Assembly: GCF_005768555.2 (NCBI RefSeq)
Contig: NZ_VCHX02000111.1
Span: forward strand, 2,015 to 35,092
Direction of reading: 5' to 3'
Origin: Streptomyces sporangiiformans
GTDB lineage: Bacteria; Actinomycetota; Actinomycetes; Streptomycetales; Streptomycetaceae
Length of the DNA stretch: 33,078 nt
In this document: positions 10,419 to 18,377 of the stretch, piece after piece
Layout of the letters: each line of letters opens with the position of its first letter
How positions within the stretch are numbered: the first letter of the stretch is position 1
The notes under the pieces: model-generated
Database searches by the model: none
Told to the model about the DNA's origin: nothing
The model's input: only the letters and a program-made list of their open reading frames with translations
Program-made: the position numbers and the translations under genes

Positions 10419-11747
10419 GTGACTAAGGGGAACTGCGGGATACGTGTGGTGGGCGCTGTCGCGGGCGCCGCGCTGCTGCTCAGCGGCTGCGGGTCCGCCT
10501 CGCACGACGCGCGGCCCGCCGCCAAGCGCCGCCCCGTGGGCATGGCGCACCAGGGTTCCGCCCCGCTCCCCGTACCGAAGGGCAAGGGGAGCAAAACCCC
10601 CGACGACTTCAACGGAGACGGCCACCGCGACCTCGTCCTCAACGACCTGGTGAAGGGCGAGAGTCACGGGGACGACGCGGGCATCGGTGTCGTCTACGGC
10701 ACGAGCCGTGGACTCGCCCCGGCGGCACGGCAGTTGCTGAGCCCGGCCAAGCTCGCGGCGCGCACGAAGGGGCAGTTGCCCGCCGTCTTCGACGCCGAGG
10801 CGAGCTGTGACCTCGACAAGGACGGGTTCACGGATCTCGTCGTCTCGACCGATCCGCCGTACGACGGGCAGGGGCAGCCACCGGTGCCGTTGCAGATCCT
10901 CTTCGGTTCGCCCCAGGGGCTGGCCGGGCAGGCGGTGAAACTGGCGATCCCCGCGCGGGCGCGTTTCGGCAACGACTGGCCGGACCAGCCGGTGTGCGGG
11001 GACTTCGACGGAGACGAAGCCCAGGACATGGTCGTGCACGCCTCGGACGGCCGGCTCAGCTTTCTGCGCGGCCCGTTCACGCGCAAGGGCGCCCCGCGCG
11101 CGGCGGGAGCGCCGGTGGTCCCGGCGGGCGAGGTGGCGGGCAACGTCCCCACGGGTCCGGCCGTCGACGTCAACCGCGACGGCTACGACGACCTGCTCGT
11201 CCGTACCGCCGAGGGCCGTGCCGCCGCCGCGGTCGTCCTGGGCGGACCGGCCGGGCCCACCCGCCCCGGCTTCTCCCTCCCCACCGGCAGCGATGTGGTC
11301 TTCGGCCGCTTCGGCAAGGGCAAGGGCCTGGACGCGGCGATCGGTTCGGCGGGCGGGACCGCGCTGCGGTACGAGGTGCCGGGCACCCTGCGCGGCGAAC
11401 TCGCGGTCCCGGGCACCGCCTTGGACACCGGGGACTTCGACGGGGACGGGCTCAGTGAACTCGTCTCCTCCGGTACGGAGTTGAAGGTGTTCCGGGGACG
11501 TGAGGGCGGCCTGTCCGCGTCGGACGTGAGCACCGTGCGGCCGCCGGCCCGGGGCACGACCCGTGTCCTCGCCGTCGCCGACTTCACCGGGGACGGGCGG
11601 GCGGACCTGGCCGTGCGGACGTACCGGGGAGAGACGAAGGACACCGTCGCGGTGTACGCGGGCGAGAAGGCGGGGCAGACTGGCGGCCCGGTGGCGGCCG
11701 GGCCACGGATCACCTTCTCCACCGCCGAGTTCCTCAGGACGAACTGA
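10419..11747 (+). CDS. FG-GAP/VCBS beta-propeller lipoprotein 2
   Basis: This is a 442-aa exported lipoprotein paralogue. The signal peptide runs VVGAVAGAALLLSGC, giving a clear lipobox (LLSGC). Calcium loops include DFNGDGHRDL, DLDKDGFTDL, DFDGDEAQDM, DVNRDGYDDL, DFDGDGLSEL and DFTGDGRADL. A seventh blade, near GRFGKGKGLDAAIG, is degenerate. The GTG at 10419 is preferred because GAGG lies 5 nt upstream and the signal peptide then has normal length. An in-frame ATG at 10353 would add 22 residues of unlikely sequence. The coding end lies in an 11-bp tandem duplication (11736-11757), after which the same frame stays open for 25 codons to a TAG at 11823. Confidence 0.85.
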   Translation: MTKGNCGIRVVGAVAGAALLLSGCGSASHDARPAAKRRPVGMAHQGSAPLPVPKGKGSKTPDDFNGDGHRDLVLNDLVKGESHGDDAGIGVVYGTSRGLAPAARQLLSPAKLAARTKGQLPAVFDAEASCDLDKDGFTDLVVSTDPPYDGQGQPPVPLQILFGSPQGLAGQAVKLAIPARARFGNDWPDQPVCGDFDGDEAQDMVVHASDGRLSFLRGPFTRKGAPRAAGAPVVPAGEVAGNVPTGPAVDVNRDGYDDLLVRTAEGRAAAAVVLGGPAGPTRPGFSLPTGSDVVFGRFGKGKGLDAAIGSAGGTALRYEVPGTLRGELAVPGTALDTGDFDGDGLSELVSSGTELKVFRGREGGLSASDVSTVRPPARGTTRVLAVADFTGDGRADLAVRTYRGETKDTVAVYAGEKAGQTGGPVAAGPRITFSTAEFLRTN

Positions 11748-11757
11748 GGACGAACCG
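11736..11757. repeat. 11-bp tandem duplication spanning the stop codon of lipoprotein 2
   Basis: AGGACGAACTG (11736-11746) and AGGACGAACCG (11747-11757) are adjacent near-identical units. The TGA stop of the gene lies at the junction (11745-11747). A small duplication may have shortened or otherwise changed the C terminus. Confidence 0.6.
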
Positions 11758-11879
11758 GGTTCGAGGCGAAGAGGGTGCGGCTCTTCACGCCCGACGACAT
11801 CGGCGTACCGCTGCGGCTGACGTAGGCCCTGTCGTCCCGGGCCCGGCGGGCCCGGTTCACCTCATGGCCACCCGCGCAC

Positions 11880-11903
11880 AACCCTTCGTAAGCCCCGGGA
11901 GTC
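11880..11903 (+). promoter_or_regulatory. Candidate ECF-type promoter, FG-GAP gene 3 (AACCC-N16-GTC)
   Basis: AACCC at 11880-11884 and GTC at 11901-11903 are separated by exactly 16 nt, with GCAC before and ACACA after. The same element with identical spacing lies before the FG-GAP genes at 13533 and 26761. It ends 40 nt before the GTG start. Form and spacing resemble ECF sigma promoters (a -35 with AAC, a -10 with GTC). The sigma factor is unknown. Confidence 0.6.
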
Positions 11904-11943
11904 ACACACGCGAACTCAGTATCCCCAGCATCGGGAGTGGCTC

Positions 11944-13347
11944 GTGCGTGCAAAGAAGCTGGCCGTCGCGGCATCCGTGGCCACTCTCGCGGCGGCGGGG
12001 CTGACGTTGCCCCTCGCCGGTTCCGCGTCCGCGGCCTCCACGCTGAAGGACGACTTCAACGGTGACGGCTACCGCGACCTGGTGATCGGCACACCGAAGG
12101 CGAACGCCGTGACCGTGACCTTCGGTTCCGCGAGCGGCGTCCAGCCGGCCAACTCCGTGACCGTCACCCAGAACACCTCGGGCGTGCCCGGCGTGCTGGA
12201 GGCGGAGGACGAGTTCGGCGAGAACGTGACCAGCGGTGATGTGAACGGGGACGGCTTCGCGGACCTGATCGTCGGCGCGCCCGGCGAGAAGGTGACCGGT
12301 AAGCCCGACGGTTCGATGACGATCGTCTGGGGCGGTGCCTCCGGCTTCAAGACCGGCGGCATGGTCCTGAACGCGCCCTCCGCCGAGGACGTCCGCTTCG
12401 GCGAGGGCGCCTCCTTCGTCGACCTCGACGGCGACGAGAGCGGCAATCTCGTGGTCGTCTCCGCGGGCCGCTTCTGGTGGTACGCGGACGGGGTGCCCTC
12501 CGGCAGCGCGCTCGGCCCGGAGTTCGACTTCCTGCCCGACGGGGTGACCCTCGACGGAGTCGTGGGCGGCCACTTCTCCGGCACCAGCGGCAGCGACTAC
12601 GTGCTGTACGGGAAGGGCGCGACGGGGCACGGGTACGCCGGCTACCTCAAGGGCGGTCCGGGCGACCTCGGCTACTCGTACAAGCCGCTGATGCAGAACT
12701 CGACCGGCACCGGTGTGGACGAGGTCGCGGTCGCCGCCGCCGACACCAACAAGAACGGCTACGACGACCTGGTCATCGGGGCTCCGGACTCGATCAACGG
12801 CGGCGAGGTCTACTTGTGGCCGGGCAGCGCGCGTGGTCTGGACGAGGACGACTACCCCAGGCGGACGTACGACCAGGGGAACGCGAACGTCCCCGGCGAC
12901 CCCGAGACGGGTGACCGCTTCGGTGCCTCGGTCGCGGTCGGCGATGTGACGGGTGACGGTTACCTGGAGGTCGCGGTCGGCGTGCCCGGCGAGACCGTGG
13001 GCTCGGTCGCCCGCACCGGCAACGTCGTCGTCCTCAAGGGCGCCCCCGGCGAGCTCGACGACGGCGGCGCCTCCTGGCACCAGGCCACCTCGGGTGTGCC
13101 CGGCGCGGCGGAGACGGACGACCACTTCGGCTCCGCCGTCCAGCTCAAGGACATCAACAAGAACGGCTACGCGGACCTCGCGGCCGGGGCGAACGGCGAG
13201 GACATCGGCACGGCGGCCGACGCGGGAGCGGTCTGGGTGCTGCGTGGTGGCTCGACGGGCCTGACCACGACGTCGGTGACCTCCTTCAACGGCTCGGACT
13301 TCGGCCTCGGCGGCGCGGGGCTCCGCTTCGGCTCCGTCCTTCGGTAA
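11944..13347 (+). CDS. Secreted FG-GAP beta-propeller protein 3
   Basis: This 467-aa secreted paralogue starts with a Sec signal peptide (MRAKKLAVAASVATLAAAGL, cleavage expected after GSASA). Unlike the two preceding genes it has no lipobox. Calcium loops are DFNGDGYRDL, DVNGDGFADL, DLDGDESGNL, DTNKNGYDDL, DVTGDGYLEV and DINKNGYADL, with one degenerate blade near GTSGSDYVLYG, seven in total. Blade edges carry the FG-GAP signatures FGSASG and VPGVLEAEDEFG. The GTG start follows GGGAGTGG. An AACCC-N16-GTC element lies just upstream. Confidence 0.88.
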   Translation: MRAKKLAVAASVATLAAAGLTLPLAGSASAASTLKDDFNGDGYRDLVIGTPKANAVTVTFGSASGVQPANSVTVTQNTSGVPGVLEAEDEFGENVTSGDVNGDGFADLIVGAPGEKVTGKPDGSMTIVWGGASGFKTGGMVLNAPSAEDVRFGEGASFVDLDGDESGNLVVVSAGRFWWYADGVPSGSALGPEFDFLPDGVTLDGVVGGHFSGTSGSDYVLYGKGATGHGYAGYLKGGPGDLGYSYKPLMQNSTGTGVDEVAVAAADTNKNGYDDLVIGAPDSINGGEVYLWPGSARGLDEDDYPRRTYDQGNANVPGDPETGDRFGASVAVGDVTGDGYLEVAVGVPGETVGSVARTGNVVVLKGAPGELDDGGASWHQATSGVPGAAETDDHFGSAVQLKDINKNGYADLAAGANGEDIGTAADAGAVWVLRGGSTGLTTTSVTSFNGSDFGLGGAGLRFGSVLR

Positions 13348-13391
13348 CCCCCCTTTCCTCACCAGCCTCAAAATTCTCGGAAATCACGTAC

Positions 13392-13415
13392 AACCCTTCC
13401 CTCACTCCGGGGGTC
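13392..13415 (+). promoter_or_regulatory. Candidate ECF-type promoter, FG-GAP gene 4 (AACCC-N16-GTC)
   Basis: AACCC at 13392-13396 and GTC at 13413-13415 have a 16-nt spacer, and the spacer end CCGGGG resembles that of the 11880 site (CCGGGA). The distance to the start codon is longer, 117 nt, so the transcript would have a leader of about 110 nt. Confidence 0.55.
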
Positions 13416-13532
13416 TCCTGATCGCCAACCACCCGTGAAGCCCAGGAGAAATCCAGGCAAACACGACCGGTGCGCACCCCATTGACTGTGGACGCCCGCC
13501 AGGCGTCCCCCGCATGCAGCAGGAGAACCCGC

Positions 13533-15011
13533 ATGCACAAGAAGCACCTGCGACTCGCCCTCGCGACGGCCACCGCGGCCGCGCTGACCGGCGGTCTGCT
13601 CACCTTCACGGCCGCTACGGCGACGGCCGGGGACTCGGTCCACCACCCCGTGGCGGACTTCAACAACGACGGATACGGCGACGTCGCGACCTCGGCGGGC
13701 GGGGCCACCGTCGGGGGCAAACAGACCGCCGGCCAGATCGTCGCCCTGTACGGCTCGGCGAGCGGCGTGACGTCCACCAAGCGCACCACGGTCAGCCAGA
13801 ACACGACCGGTGTCCCGGGAACCGCCGAGAGCGGCGACGGATTCGGCTGGGTCAGCGCGTACGGCGACTTCGACGCCGACGGCTTCGACGACCTCGCCGT
13901 GTCCGCGCCCGGGGAGGACGTGGACGGCGACACCGACGGCGGCACCGTCCTCGTCCTGTGGGGCTCGGCGACCGGCCTGTCCGGCGGTACGACGATCAAG
14001 GACCCCGCGGTCTCGTCCCACGACCGCTGGGGCACGGCGCTGGCCGCGGGTGACTTCGACGGCGACGGCACGGAGGACCTCGCGGTCGGCAACTCCTCCA
14101 ACAGGGTGCACGTCTTCAAGGGCGGCATCAACAGGTCCGGTACCTACGGCGGCCGTTACTCCTTCACCTCGGACATCATGTCCGGTGGCGGCGCCGGCAC
14201 GATCAACCTCACCGCGGGCGACGCCAACGGCGACAAGCGGACCGACCTGGTCGTCGACGGATACGAGACCGACAGCGACTACGGCTGGAACACCAACTTC
14301 TATGTGCCCGGCACGGCCGCCGGCCTGGACGCGGCGAACGCGCGGGAGCTGAAGCGGGGTGTCATCACCGGCATCGCCGACGTCAACGGCGACGGCTACG
14401 GCGACATCGTCACCGGCCAGGACTGGGACCCGGCCAAGGACGACACCGAGCCGTCGATGCCCGAGACGTCCACCGGCGGCAAGGTCCACATCATCTACGG
14501 CTCCGCCGACGGCCCGGCCACCACGGTCGCCGTGACCCAGAACAGCGGCAACGTGCCGGGCTCCTCCGAGCGCGGCGACTTCTTCGGCAGTGAGTTGTCG
14601 CTCGGCGACGTCAACGGCGACGGCTACGCGGACCTGTCCGTCGGCGCACCCGGCGAGAACCTGAACAGCGTGGTGGACACGGGCGCGGTGACCGTTCTGT
14701 ACGGCTCGGCCTCCGGTCTGAACACCACCTCCGGCTACCAGTACTTCGCCCAGTCCACGGCCGGTGTCCCCGGCACGGACGAGAGGGAGGACCGGTTCGG
14801 CGGCGAGGTGAAGCTCACCGACGTCAACGGCGACGGCAAGGCGGACCTGACGGTCGGCGCGTACGGCGAGAACGGCTTCAACGGCTCGGTGGTCTACCTG
14901 CCCTCCGACGGTACGAAGATCACCACGACCGGGGCCCGCTCCCTGTCGACGTCCTCCGTGGGCGTCTCCACGGACGGGACCCCGTGGTTCGGCGCCAACG
15001 CGGCCAACTGA
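13533..15011 (+). CDS. Secreted FG-GAP beta-propeller protein 4
   Basis: The 492-aa secreted paralogue has a Sec signal peptide (MHKKHLRLALATATAAALTG, cleavage expected near ATATA-GD). Seven calcium loops are present: DFNNDGYGDV, DFDADGFDDL, DFDGDGTEDL, DANGDKRTDL, DVNGDGYGDI, DVNGDGYADL and DVNGDGKADL. These alternate with FG-GAP strands such as YGSASGV and VPGTAESGDGFG. The ATG at 13533 is chosen over an upstream frame opening at 13470 because AGGAG lies 7 nt before it and the signal peptide starts there. The mature protein is acidic and Gly/Asp-rich, consistent with calcium-dependent folding outside the cell. Its ligand is unknown. Confidence 0.88.
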   Translation: MHKKHLRLALATATAAALTGGLLTFTAATATAGDSVHHPVADFNNDGYGDVATSAGGATVGGKQTAGQIVALYGSASGVTSTKRTTVSQNTTGVPGTAESGDGFGWVSAYGDFDADGFDDLAVSAPGEDVDGDTDGGTVLVLWGSATGLSGGTTIKDPAVSSHDRWGTALAAGDFDGDGTEDLAVGNSSNRVHVFKGGINRSGTYGGRYSFTSDIMSGGGAGTINLTAGDANGDKRTDLVVDGYETDSDYGWNTNFYVPGTAAGLDAANARELKRGVITGIADVNGDGYGDIVTGQDWDPAKDDTEPSMPETSTGGKVHIIYGSADGPATTVAVTQNSGNVPGSSERGDFFGSELSLGDVNGDGYADLSVGAPGENLNSVVDTGAVTVLYGSASGLNTTSGYQYFAQSTAGVPGTDEREDRFGGEVKLTDVNGDGKADLTVGAYGENGFNGSVVYLPSDGTKITTTGARSLSTSSVGVSTDGTPWFGANAAN

Positions 15012-15025
15012 CGTACCACCGTGTG

Positions 15026-15064
15026 GAGCTGGGCCCGCATCCGCGAAGGGTGCGGGCCCAGCTC
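15026..15064. terminator. Strong hairpin after FG-GAP gene 4
   Basis: GAGCTGGGCCCGCATCC (15026-15042) pairs with GGGTGCGGGCCCAGCTC (15048-15064) over 17 bp with one wobble and a 5-nt loop. There is no U tract, as is common for streptomycete terminators. It suggests that the next gene has its own promoter. Confidence 0.8.
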
Positions 15065-15157
15065 GCTGCGCGCGGCCCCGTACACCCACTCCGGCCATTC
15101 CGGCCAACTGCTCCTTCGTACACGCACTCCACCCCCCTCCCGTAAGGAACAACCTCC

Positions 15158-16615
15158 GTGCGCATACGCGTCACCACCACCGCGGCTCTGACCGCCGCCG
15201 CTCTCACCGGCGCCCTCCTCGCCGTCACCGCCGGCACCGCGACGGCCGCCCCCTCCGGCCTGGTCGGCGACTTCAACGGCGACGGGTACGGCGACATCGC
15301 CTTCGCCGCGCCGTACGCGAAGGTCGGCGACCAGGGCATGGCCGGCTACGTGGCCGTCGTCTACGGCAGCGCCACGGGCCTGGACCCCGCCAAGCACACG
15401 GTGATCGACCAGAGTTCGGCCGGTGTGCCCGGCACCCCCGAGGCCGAGGACACCTTCGGCTCCGCCCTCGCGATCGCCGACTTCGACGGCGACGGCTACA
15501 CGGACCTCGCGGTCGGCGCCTCCGGCGAGGACGTCGGCAGCGACATCGACGCCGGCACGGTCGCCGTCCTGTGGGGCTCGGCGACCGGCCTGGCGGGCGG
15601 TACGACGGTCCAGGACCCGGCGCCGAGCGCGCACGACGACTTCGGCCGTGTCCTGACCGCGGGCGACTTCGACGGCGACGGCTCGCAGGACCTGGCCGCG
15701 GGCACCGGCTCCTCGCACGCGTACGTGGTCAAGGGCGGTTTCACCCGGTCCGGCACGACCGGTGCCGCGCAGCGGATCGAGATGCCCGAGAAGGCGAAGT
15801 ACGGCATCGACGCCATCAAGGCGGGCGACACCAACGGCGACCGGAAGGCCGACCTCGTCCTCACCTTCCGTACCGACCTCGACGAGAACGGCTCCGGCGA
15901 CTGGTCCAAGGGCGTCGCCTACCTCGGTACGTCCGCCGGCCTGGAGACGTCCGTACCGCGCCCCCTGAACGGCGGCACGTCCATCGCCCTCGGCGACATC
16001 AACGGCGACGGCTACGACGAGATCGCCCTCGGCAACGTCTTCACCAAGGAGGACGACCACACCGGCACCCTCGGCGGCCAGGTCGCGGTCATCCGCGGCT
16101 CCGCGGGCGGCCCGGTCAACGGCGACGCGCCCATGGCCGAGCTCACCCAGGACTCGACGGGCGTACCCGGCGCGGACGAGGCGCGCGACGGCTTCGGCAG
16201 TGCCGTCTCCATCGGCGACATGAACGGCGACGGCTACGGAGAACTGGCCATCGGTGTCATCTTCGAGGACATCGACACCATCGAGGACACCGGCTCCACG
16301 GTCCTGATGTACGGCTCGGCTGACGGCGTCTCCAGGACCGGCGCCCGTACCCTCTCGCAGGCCTCCTCCGGTGTCCCCGGCACGGCCGAGGCGATGGACT
16401 ACTTCGGCTCCGACGTCCTGCTCAAGGACGTGACGGGCGACGGCAACGCGGACTACACCGTCACCGCCGGCTTCGAGGGCGAAGGCGTCGGCGCGGTCAC
16501 CGCGATGCTCTCCGACGGCTCCGGCGTCTCCCCCGACGGCGACCGCGGCTTCGGCCCCGGCGCGTTCAACCGTCCCTACCAGTACGGCGCGTTCGGCGCC
16601 AACCTTCTCGGCTGA
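15158..16615 (+). CDS. Secreted FG-GAP beta-propeller protein 5
   Basis: This 485-aa secreted paralogue starts at a GTG preceded by AAGGAAC. The Sec signal peptide (MRIRVTTTAALTAAALTGAL, cleavage near ATAAPS) leads straight into blade 1. Seven calcium loops are visible: DFNGDGYGDI, DFDGDGYTDL, DFDGDGSQDL, DTNGDRKADL, DINGDGYDEI, DMNGDGYGEL and DVTGDGNADY. It is the closest paralogue of the next gene, and the two share a perfect 55-bp stretch over signal-peptide end and first blade (15231-15285 and 16865-16919). No AACCC-N16-GTC element is seen upstream, so it is probably controlled differently from its neighbours. Confidence 0.88.
   Translation: MRIRVTTTAALTAAALTGALLAVTAGTATAAPSGLVGDFNGDGYGDIAFAAPYAKVGDQGMAGYVAVVYGSATGLDPAKHTVIDQSSAGVPGTPEAEDTFGSALAIADFDGDGYTDLAVGASGEDVGSDIDAGTVAVLWGSATGLAGGTTVQDPAPSAHDDFGRVLTAGDFDGDGSQDLAAGTGSSHAYVVKGGFTRSGTTGAAQRIEMPEKAKYGIDAIKAGDTNGDRKADLVLTFRTDLDENGSGDWSKGVAYLGTSAGLETSVPRPLNGGTSIALGDINGDGYDEIALGNVFTKEDDHTGTLGGQVAVIRGSAGGPVNGDAPMAELTQDSTGVPGADEARDGFGSAVSIGDMNGDGYGELAIGVIFEDIDTIEDTGSTVLMYGSADGVSRTGARTLSQASSGVPGTAEAMDYFGSDVLLKDVTGDGNADYTVTAGFEGEGVGAVTAMLSDGSGVSPDGDRGFGPGAFNRPYQYGAFGANLLG
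15231..15285 (+). repeat. 55-bp perfect direct repeat, copy 1
   Basis: Positions 15231-15285 are identical to 16865-16919. The segment encodes the end of the signal peptide, the cleavage region and the first calcium loop (ending at the codons for FNGDG) of two neighbouring FG-GAP genes. Confidence 0.9.
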
Positions 16616-16652
16616 CGCCTGACGGGCACCTCGAGTGCCTCAGCACCACCAC

Positions 16653-16684
16653 GGTCCCCGCCGCCCTTCCGTACGGCGGGGACC
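16653..16684. terminator. Hairpin after FG-GAP gene 5
   Basis: GGTCCCCGCCG (16653-16663) and CGGCGGGGACC (16674-16684) form a perfect 11-bp GC-rich stem with a 10-nt loop, 37 nt after the stop codon. There is no U tract. Confidence 0.75.
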
Positions 16685-16794
16685 ACCCGTCGGCCTCGCC
16701 GCCCGCCTCCGCCGCCCCCTGCGCCACCGCGCCACTGATCCCCCGTACTCGCACCCCGACCTCCTCCCCCCGGCCCCGGCAAGGAACGAGCTCC

Positions 16795-18168
16795 ATGCGC
16801 ATCCCCCTCTCCGCCTGCGCGGCACTGGCCGCCGCCGCCCTCACCGGCGCCCTCCTCACCGCCACCGGCACCGCGACGGCCGCCCCCTCCGGCCTGGTCG
16901 GCGACTTCAACGGCGACGGCTACCAGGACGCCGCCGCGGGCAGCCCCTTCGCCACGGCCGGCGGCAAGTTCGAGGCCGGGTCGGTGGCCGTCGCGTACGG
17001 CTCCGCCACCGGTATCGGCACCAAGAAGTCCGTCAACCAGAACACCTCCGGCGTCCCGGGCTCGGCCGAGGAAGGCGACGGCTTCGGGCGGTCGACCGCG
17101 GTCGGCGACCTCAACAACGACGGCTACAGCGACCTGGCGGTCGGCGCCCCGTACGAGGACGTGTCCGGCGACACCAACGGCGGCACGGTCGTCATCGTGT
17201 GGGGATCGGCCAGTGGCCTGTCGGGCGCGACCACGGTCAAGGACCCGGCCGTCTCACAACACGACTACTGGGGCGCGGCCCTGGCCATCGCCGACTTCAC
17301 CGGCGACGGCAGGGCCGACCTCGCCGTCGGCGCCTCCGGCACCACCCAGTGGATCATCAAGGGCGGCTTCACCAAGGCCGGCGCGACGGGCTCGAAGACC
17401 ACCTACTCCACGCCCTTCAGCAGCGCCGACTTCCTCCGGCTGACGTCCGGAAACGTCAACGGCGACGGCAAGGCCGACCTGGTCGTCACCGCTGGGAAGA
17501 AGCTGAGCTCCGAGCGCTACCTGCACCGCAACTTCCTCTATTACGGCACCACTTCGGCCCCCACCCGGCAACTGGAGCTTCCCTACGGCAGGCAGATCGC
17601 CATCGGGGACCTCGACCAGGACGGTTACGGCGACATCGTCACCGGCGAGACCGAGGACGCGACCGAGGGCGACCTCGGCTCGAAGGGCACGACCGCGATC
17701 TCGTACGGCACCGCAACCGGTGTGGAGAGCGCGGTGGAGCTGTCGGACGGCCCCTACGGCCGCCCGTCCATCGGTGACATCGACGCCGACGGCTTCCCGG
17801 ACCTGGCCGTGGGAAGTCCCGTGAGCGACGCCGCGGCCTGGTACGCGGGCGCGGTCCTCGTCCACTACGGCACCGCCGACGGCCTCGGCTCCCCCGTGAC
17901 GCTGACGCAGAACACCCCAGGCATCCCCGGCGCCGCCGAGACCAACGACTTCTTCGGTACGGCCACCCTGCTCACCGACATCACGGGCGACGGCCACGCG
18001 GACCTCGTCGTCGGCGCGGACACCGAGAACGACGGCAACGGCCTGCTCACCTTCCTCATGGGCTCCGCGGACGGCATCACGACCTCCGGCGCCGCGAACT
18101 ACGGCCCGAGCGCCTTCTCCATGTCCACCGCCTATTACCCGCAACTCGGCATGTACCTGGCCGGCTGA
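16795..18168 (+). CDS. Secreted FG-GAP beta-propeller protein 6
   Basis: The 457-aa secreted paralogue closes the six-gene array. AAGGAACGAG precedes the ATG. The signal peptide (MRIPLSACAALAAAALTGAL) ends at ATAAPS, as in gene 5. Calcium loops are DFNGDGYQDA, DLNNDGYSDL, DFTGDGRADL, NVNGDGKADL, DLDQDGYGDI, DIDADGFPDL and DITGDGHADL, seven in total. FG-GAP strands such as YGSATGI and VPGSAEEGDGFG separate them. The leader and first blade are almost identical to gene 5 at DNA level while later blades differ, pointing to duplication followed by divergence or local gene conversion. Confidence 0.88.
   Translation: MRIPLSACAALAAAALTGALLTATGTATAAPSGLVGDFNGDGYQDAAAGSPFATAGGKFEAGSVAVAYGSATGIGTKKSVNQNTSGVPGSAEEGDGFGRSTAVGDLNNDGYSDLAVGAPYEDVSGDTNGGTVVIVWGSASGLSGATTVKDPAVSQHDYWGAALAIADFTGDGRADLAVGASGTTQWIIKGGFTKAGATGSKTTYSTPFSSADFLRLTSGNVNGDGKADLVVTAGKKLSSERYLHRNFLYYGTTSAPTRQLELPYGRQIAIGDLDQDGYGDIVTGETEDATEGDLGSKGTTAISYGTATGVESAVELSDGPYGRPSIGDIDADGFPDLAVGSPVSDAAAWYAGAVLVHYGTADGLGSPVTLTQNTPGIPGAAETNDFFGTATLLTDITGDGHADLVVGADTENDGNGLLTFLMGSADGITTSGAANYGPSAFSMSTAYYPQLGMYLAG
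16865..16919 (+). repeat. 55-bp perfect direct repeat, copy 2
   Basis: Identical to 15231-15285. The two copies are 1634 bp apart, so homologous recombination between them would fuse genes 5 and 6 and delete one gene length. Confidence 0.9.
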
Positions 18169-18185
18169 CCGAGGAGGGTGCGTCG

Positions 18186-18377
18186 TTACGAACTGAGGTG
18201 ACGTATGAGGGCGGCGAGTCCGGTGGCGGTGGTGGTGACCACTGTGCCGGGCTCGTCGCTTTCGCGGAGGAGTACGAGGCCTTGGCCGGCGGAGAGTTCA
18301 ACACAGTCGTCGCTGTCGCCCCCGCCGGAGAACGAGGACTTCTGCCAGGCGTCCTGTGCCATGTCGAGGCCTTTCAC
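18186..18377 (-). CDS. DUF397-domain small protein
   Basis: DUF397 proteins are small streptomycete partners of XRE regulators. The core here is WQKSSFSGGG, then DCVELSAGQGLVLLRESDEP and a C-terminal helix (TGLAALIRHLSS). The start chosen is a GTG at 18377 that overlaps the stop of the XRE gene by 4 bp (GTGA), giving 63 aa and translational coupling. An ATG at 18362 with AAAGG upstream would give 58 aa and is also possible. The order XRE then DUF397, with a divergent HATPase gene, matches a recurring Streptomyces arrangement in which XRE and DUF397 proteins act together. Confidence 0.88.
   Translation of the reverse strand: MKGLDMAQDAWQKSSFSGGGDSDDCVELSAGQGLVLLRESDEPGTVVTTTATGLAALIRHLSS

Noticed and set aside
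15012..15157. An AACCC-N16-GTC element upstream of FG-GAP gene 5
   Set aside because: The closest sequence (CACCC followed after 16 nt by CCA) does not match the GTC part, so the motif was not assigned to genes 5 or 6.
8915..18168. Regularly spaced repeats that might suggest a CRISPR or satellite array
   Set aside because: The repeats are in-frame codons for calcium loops (DxDxDG) within long genes, differ in sequence, and lack uniform short spacing.
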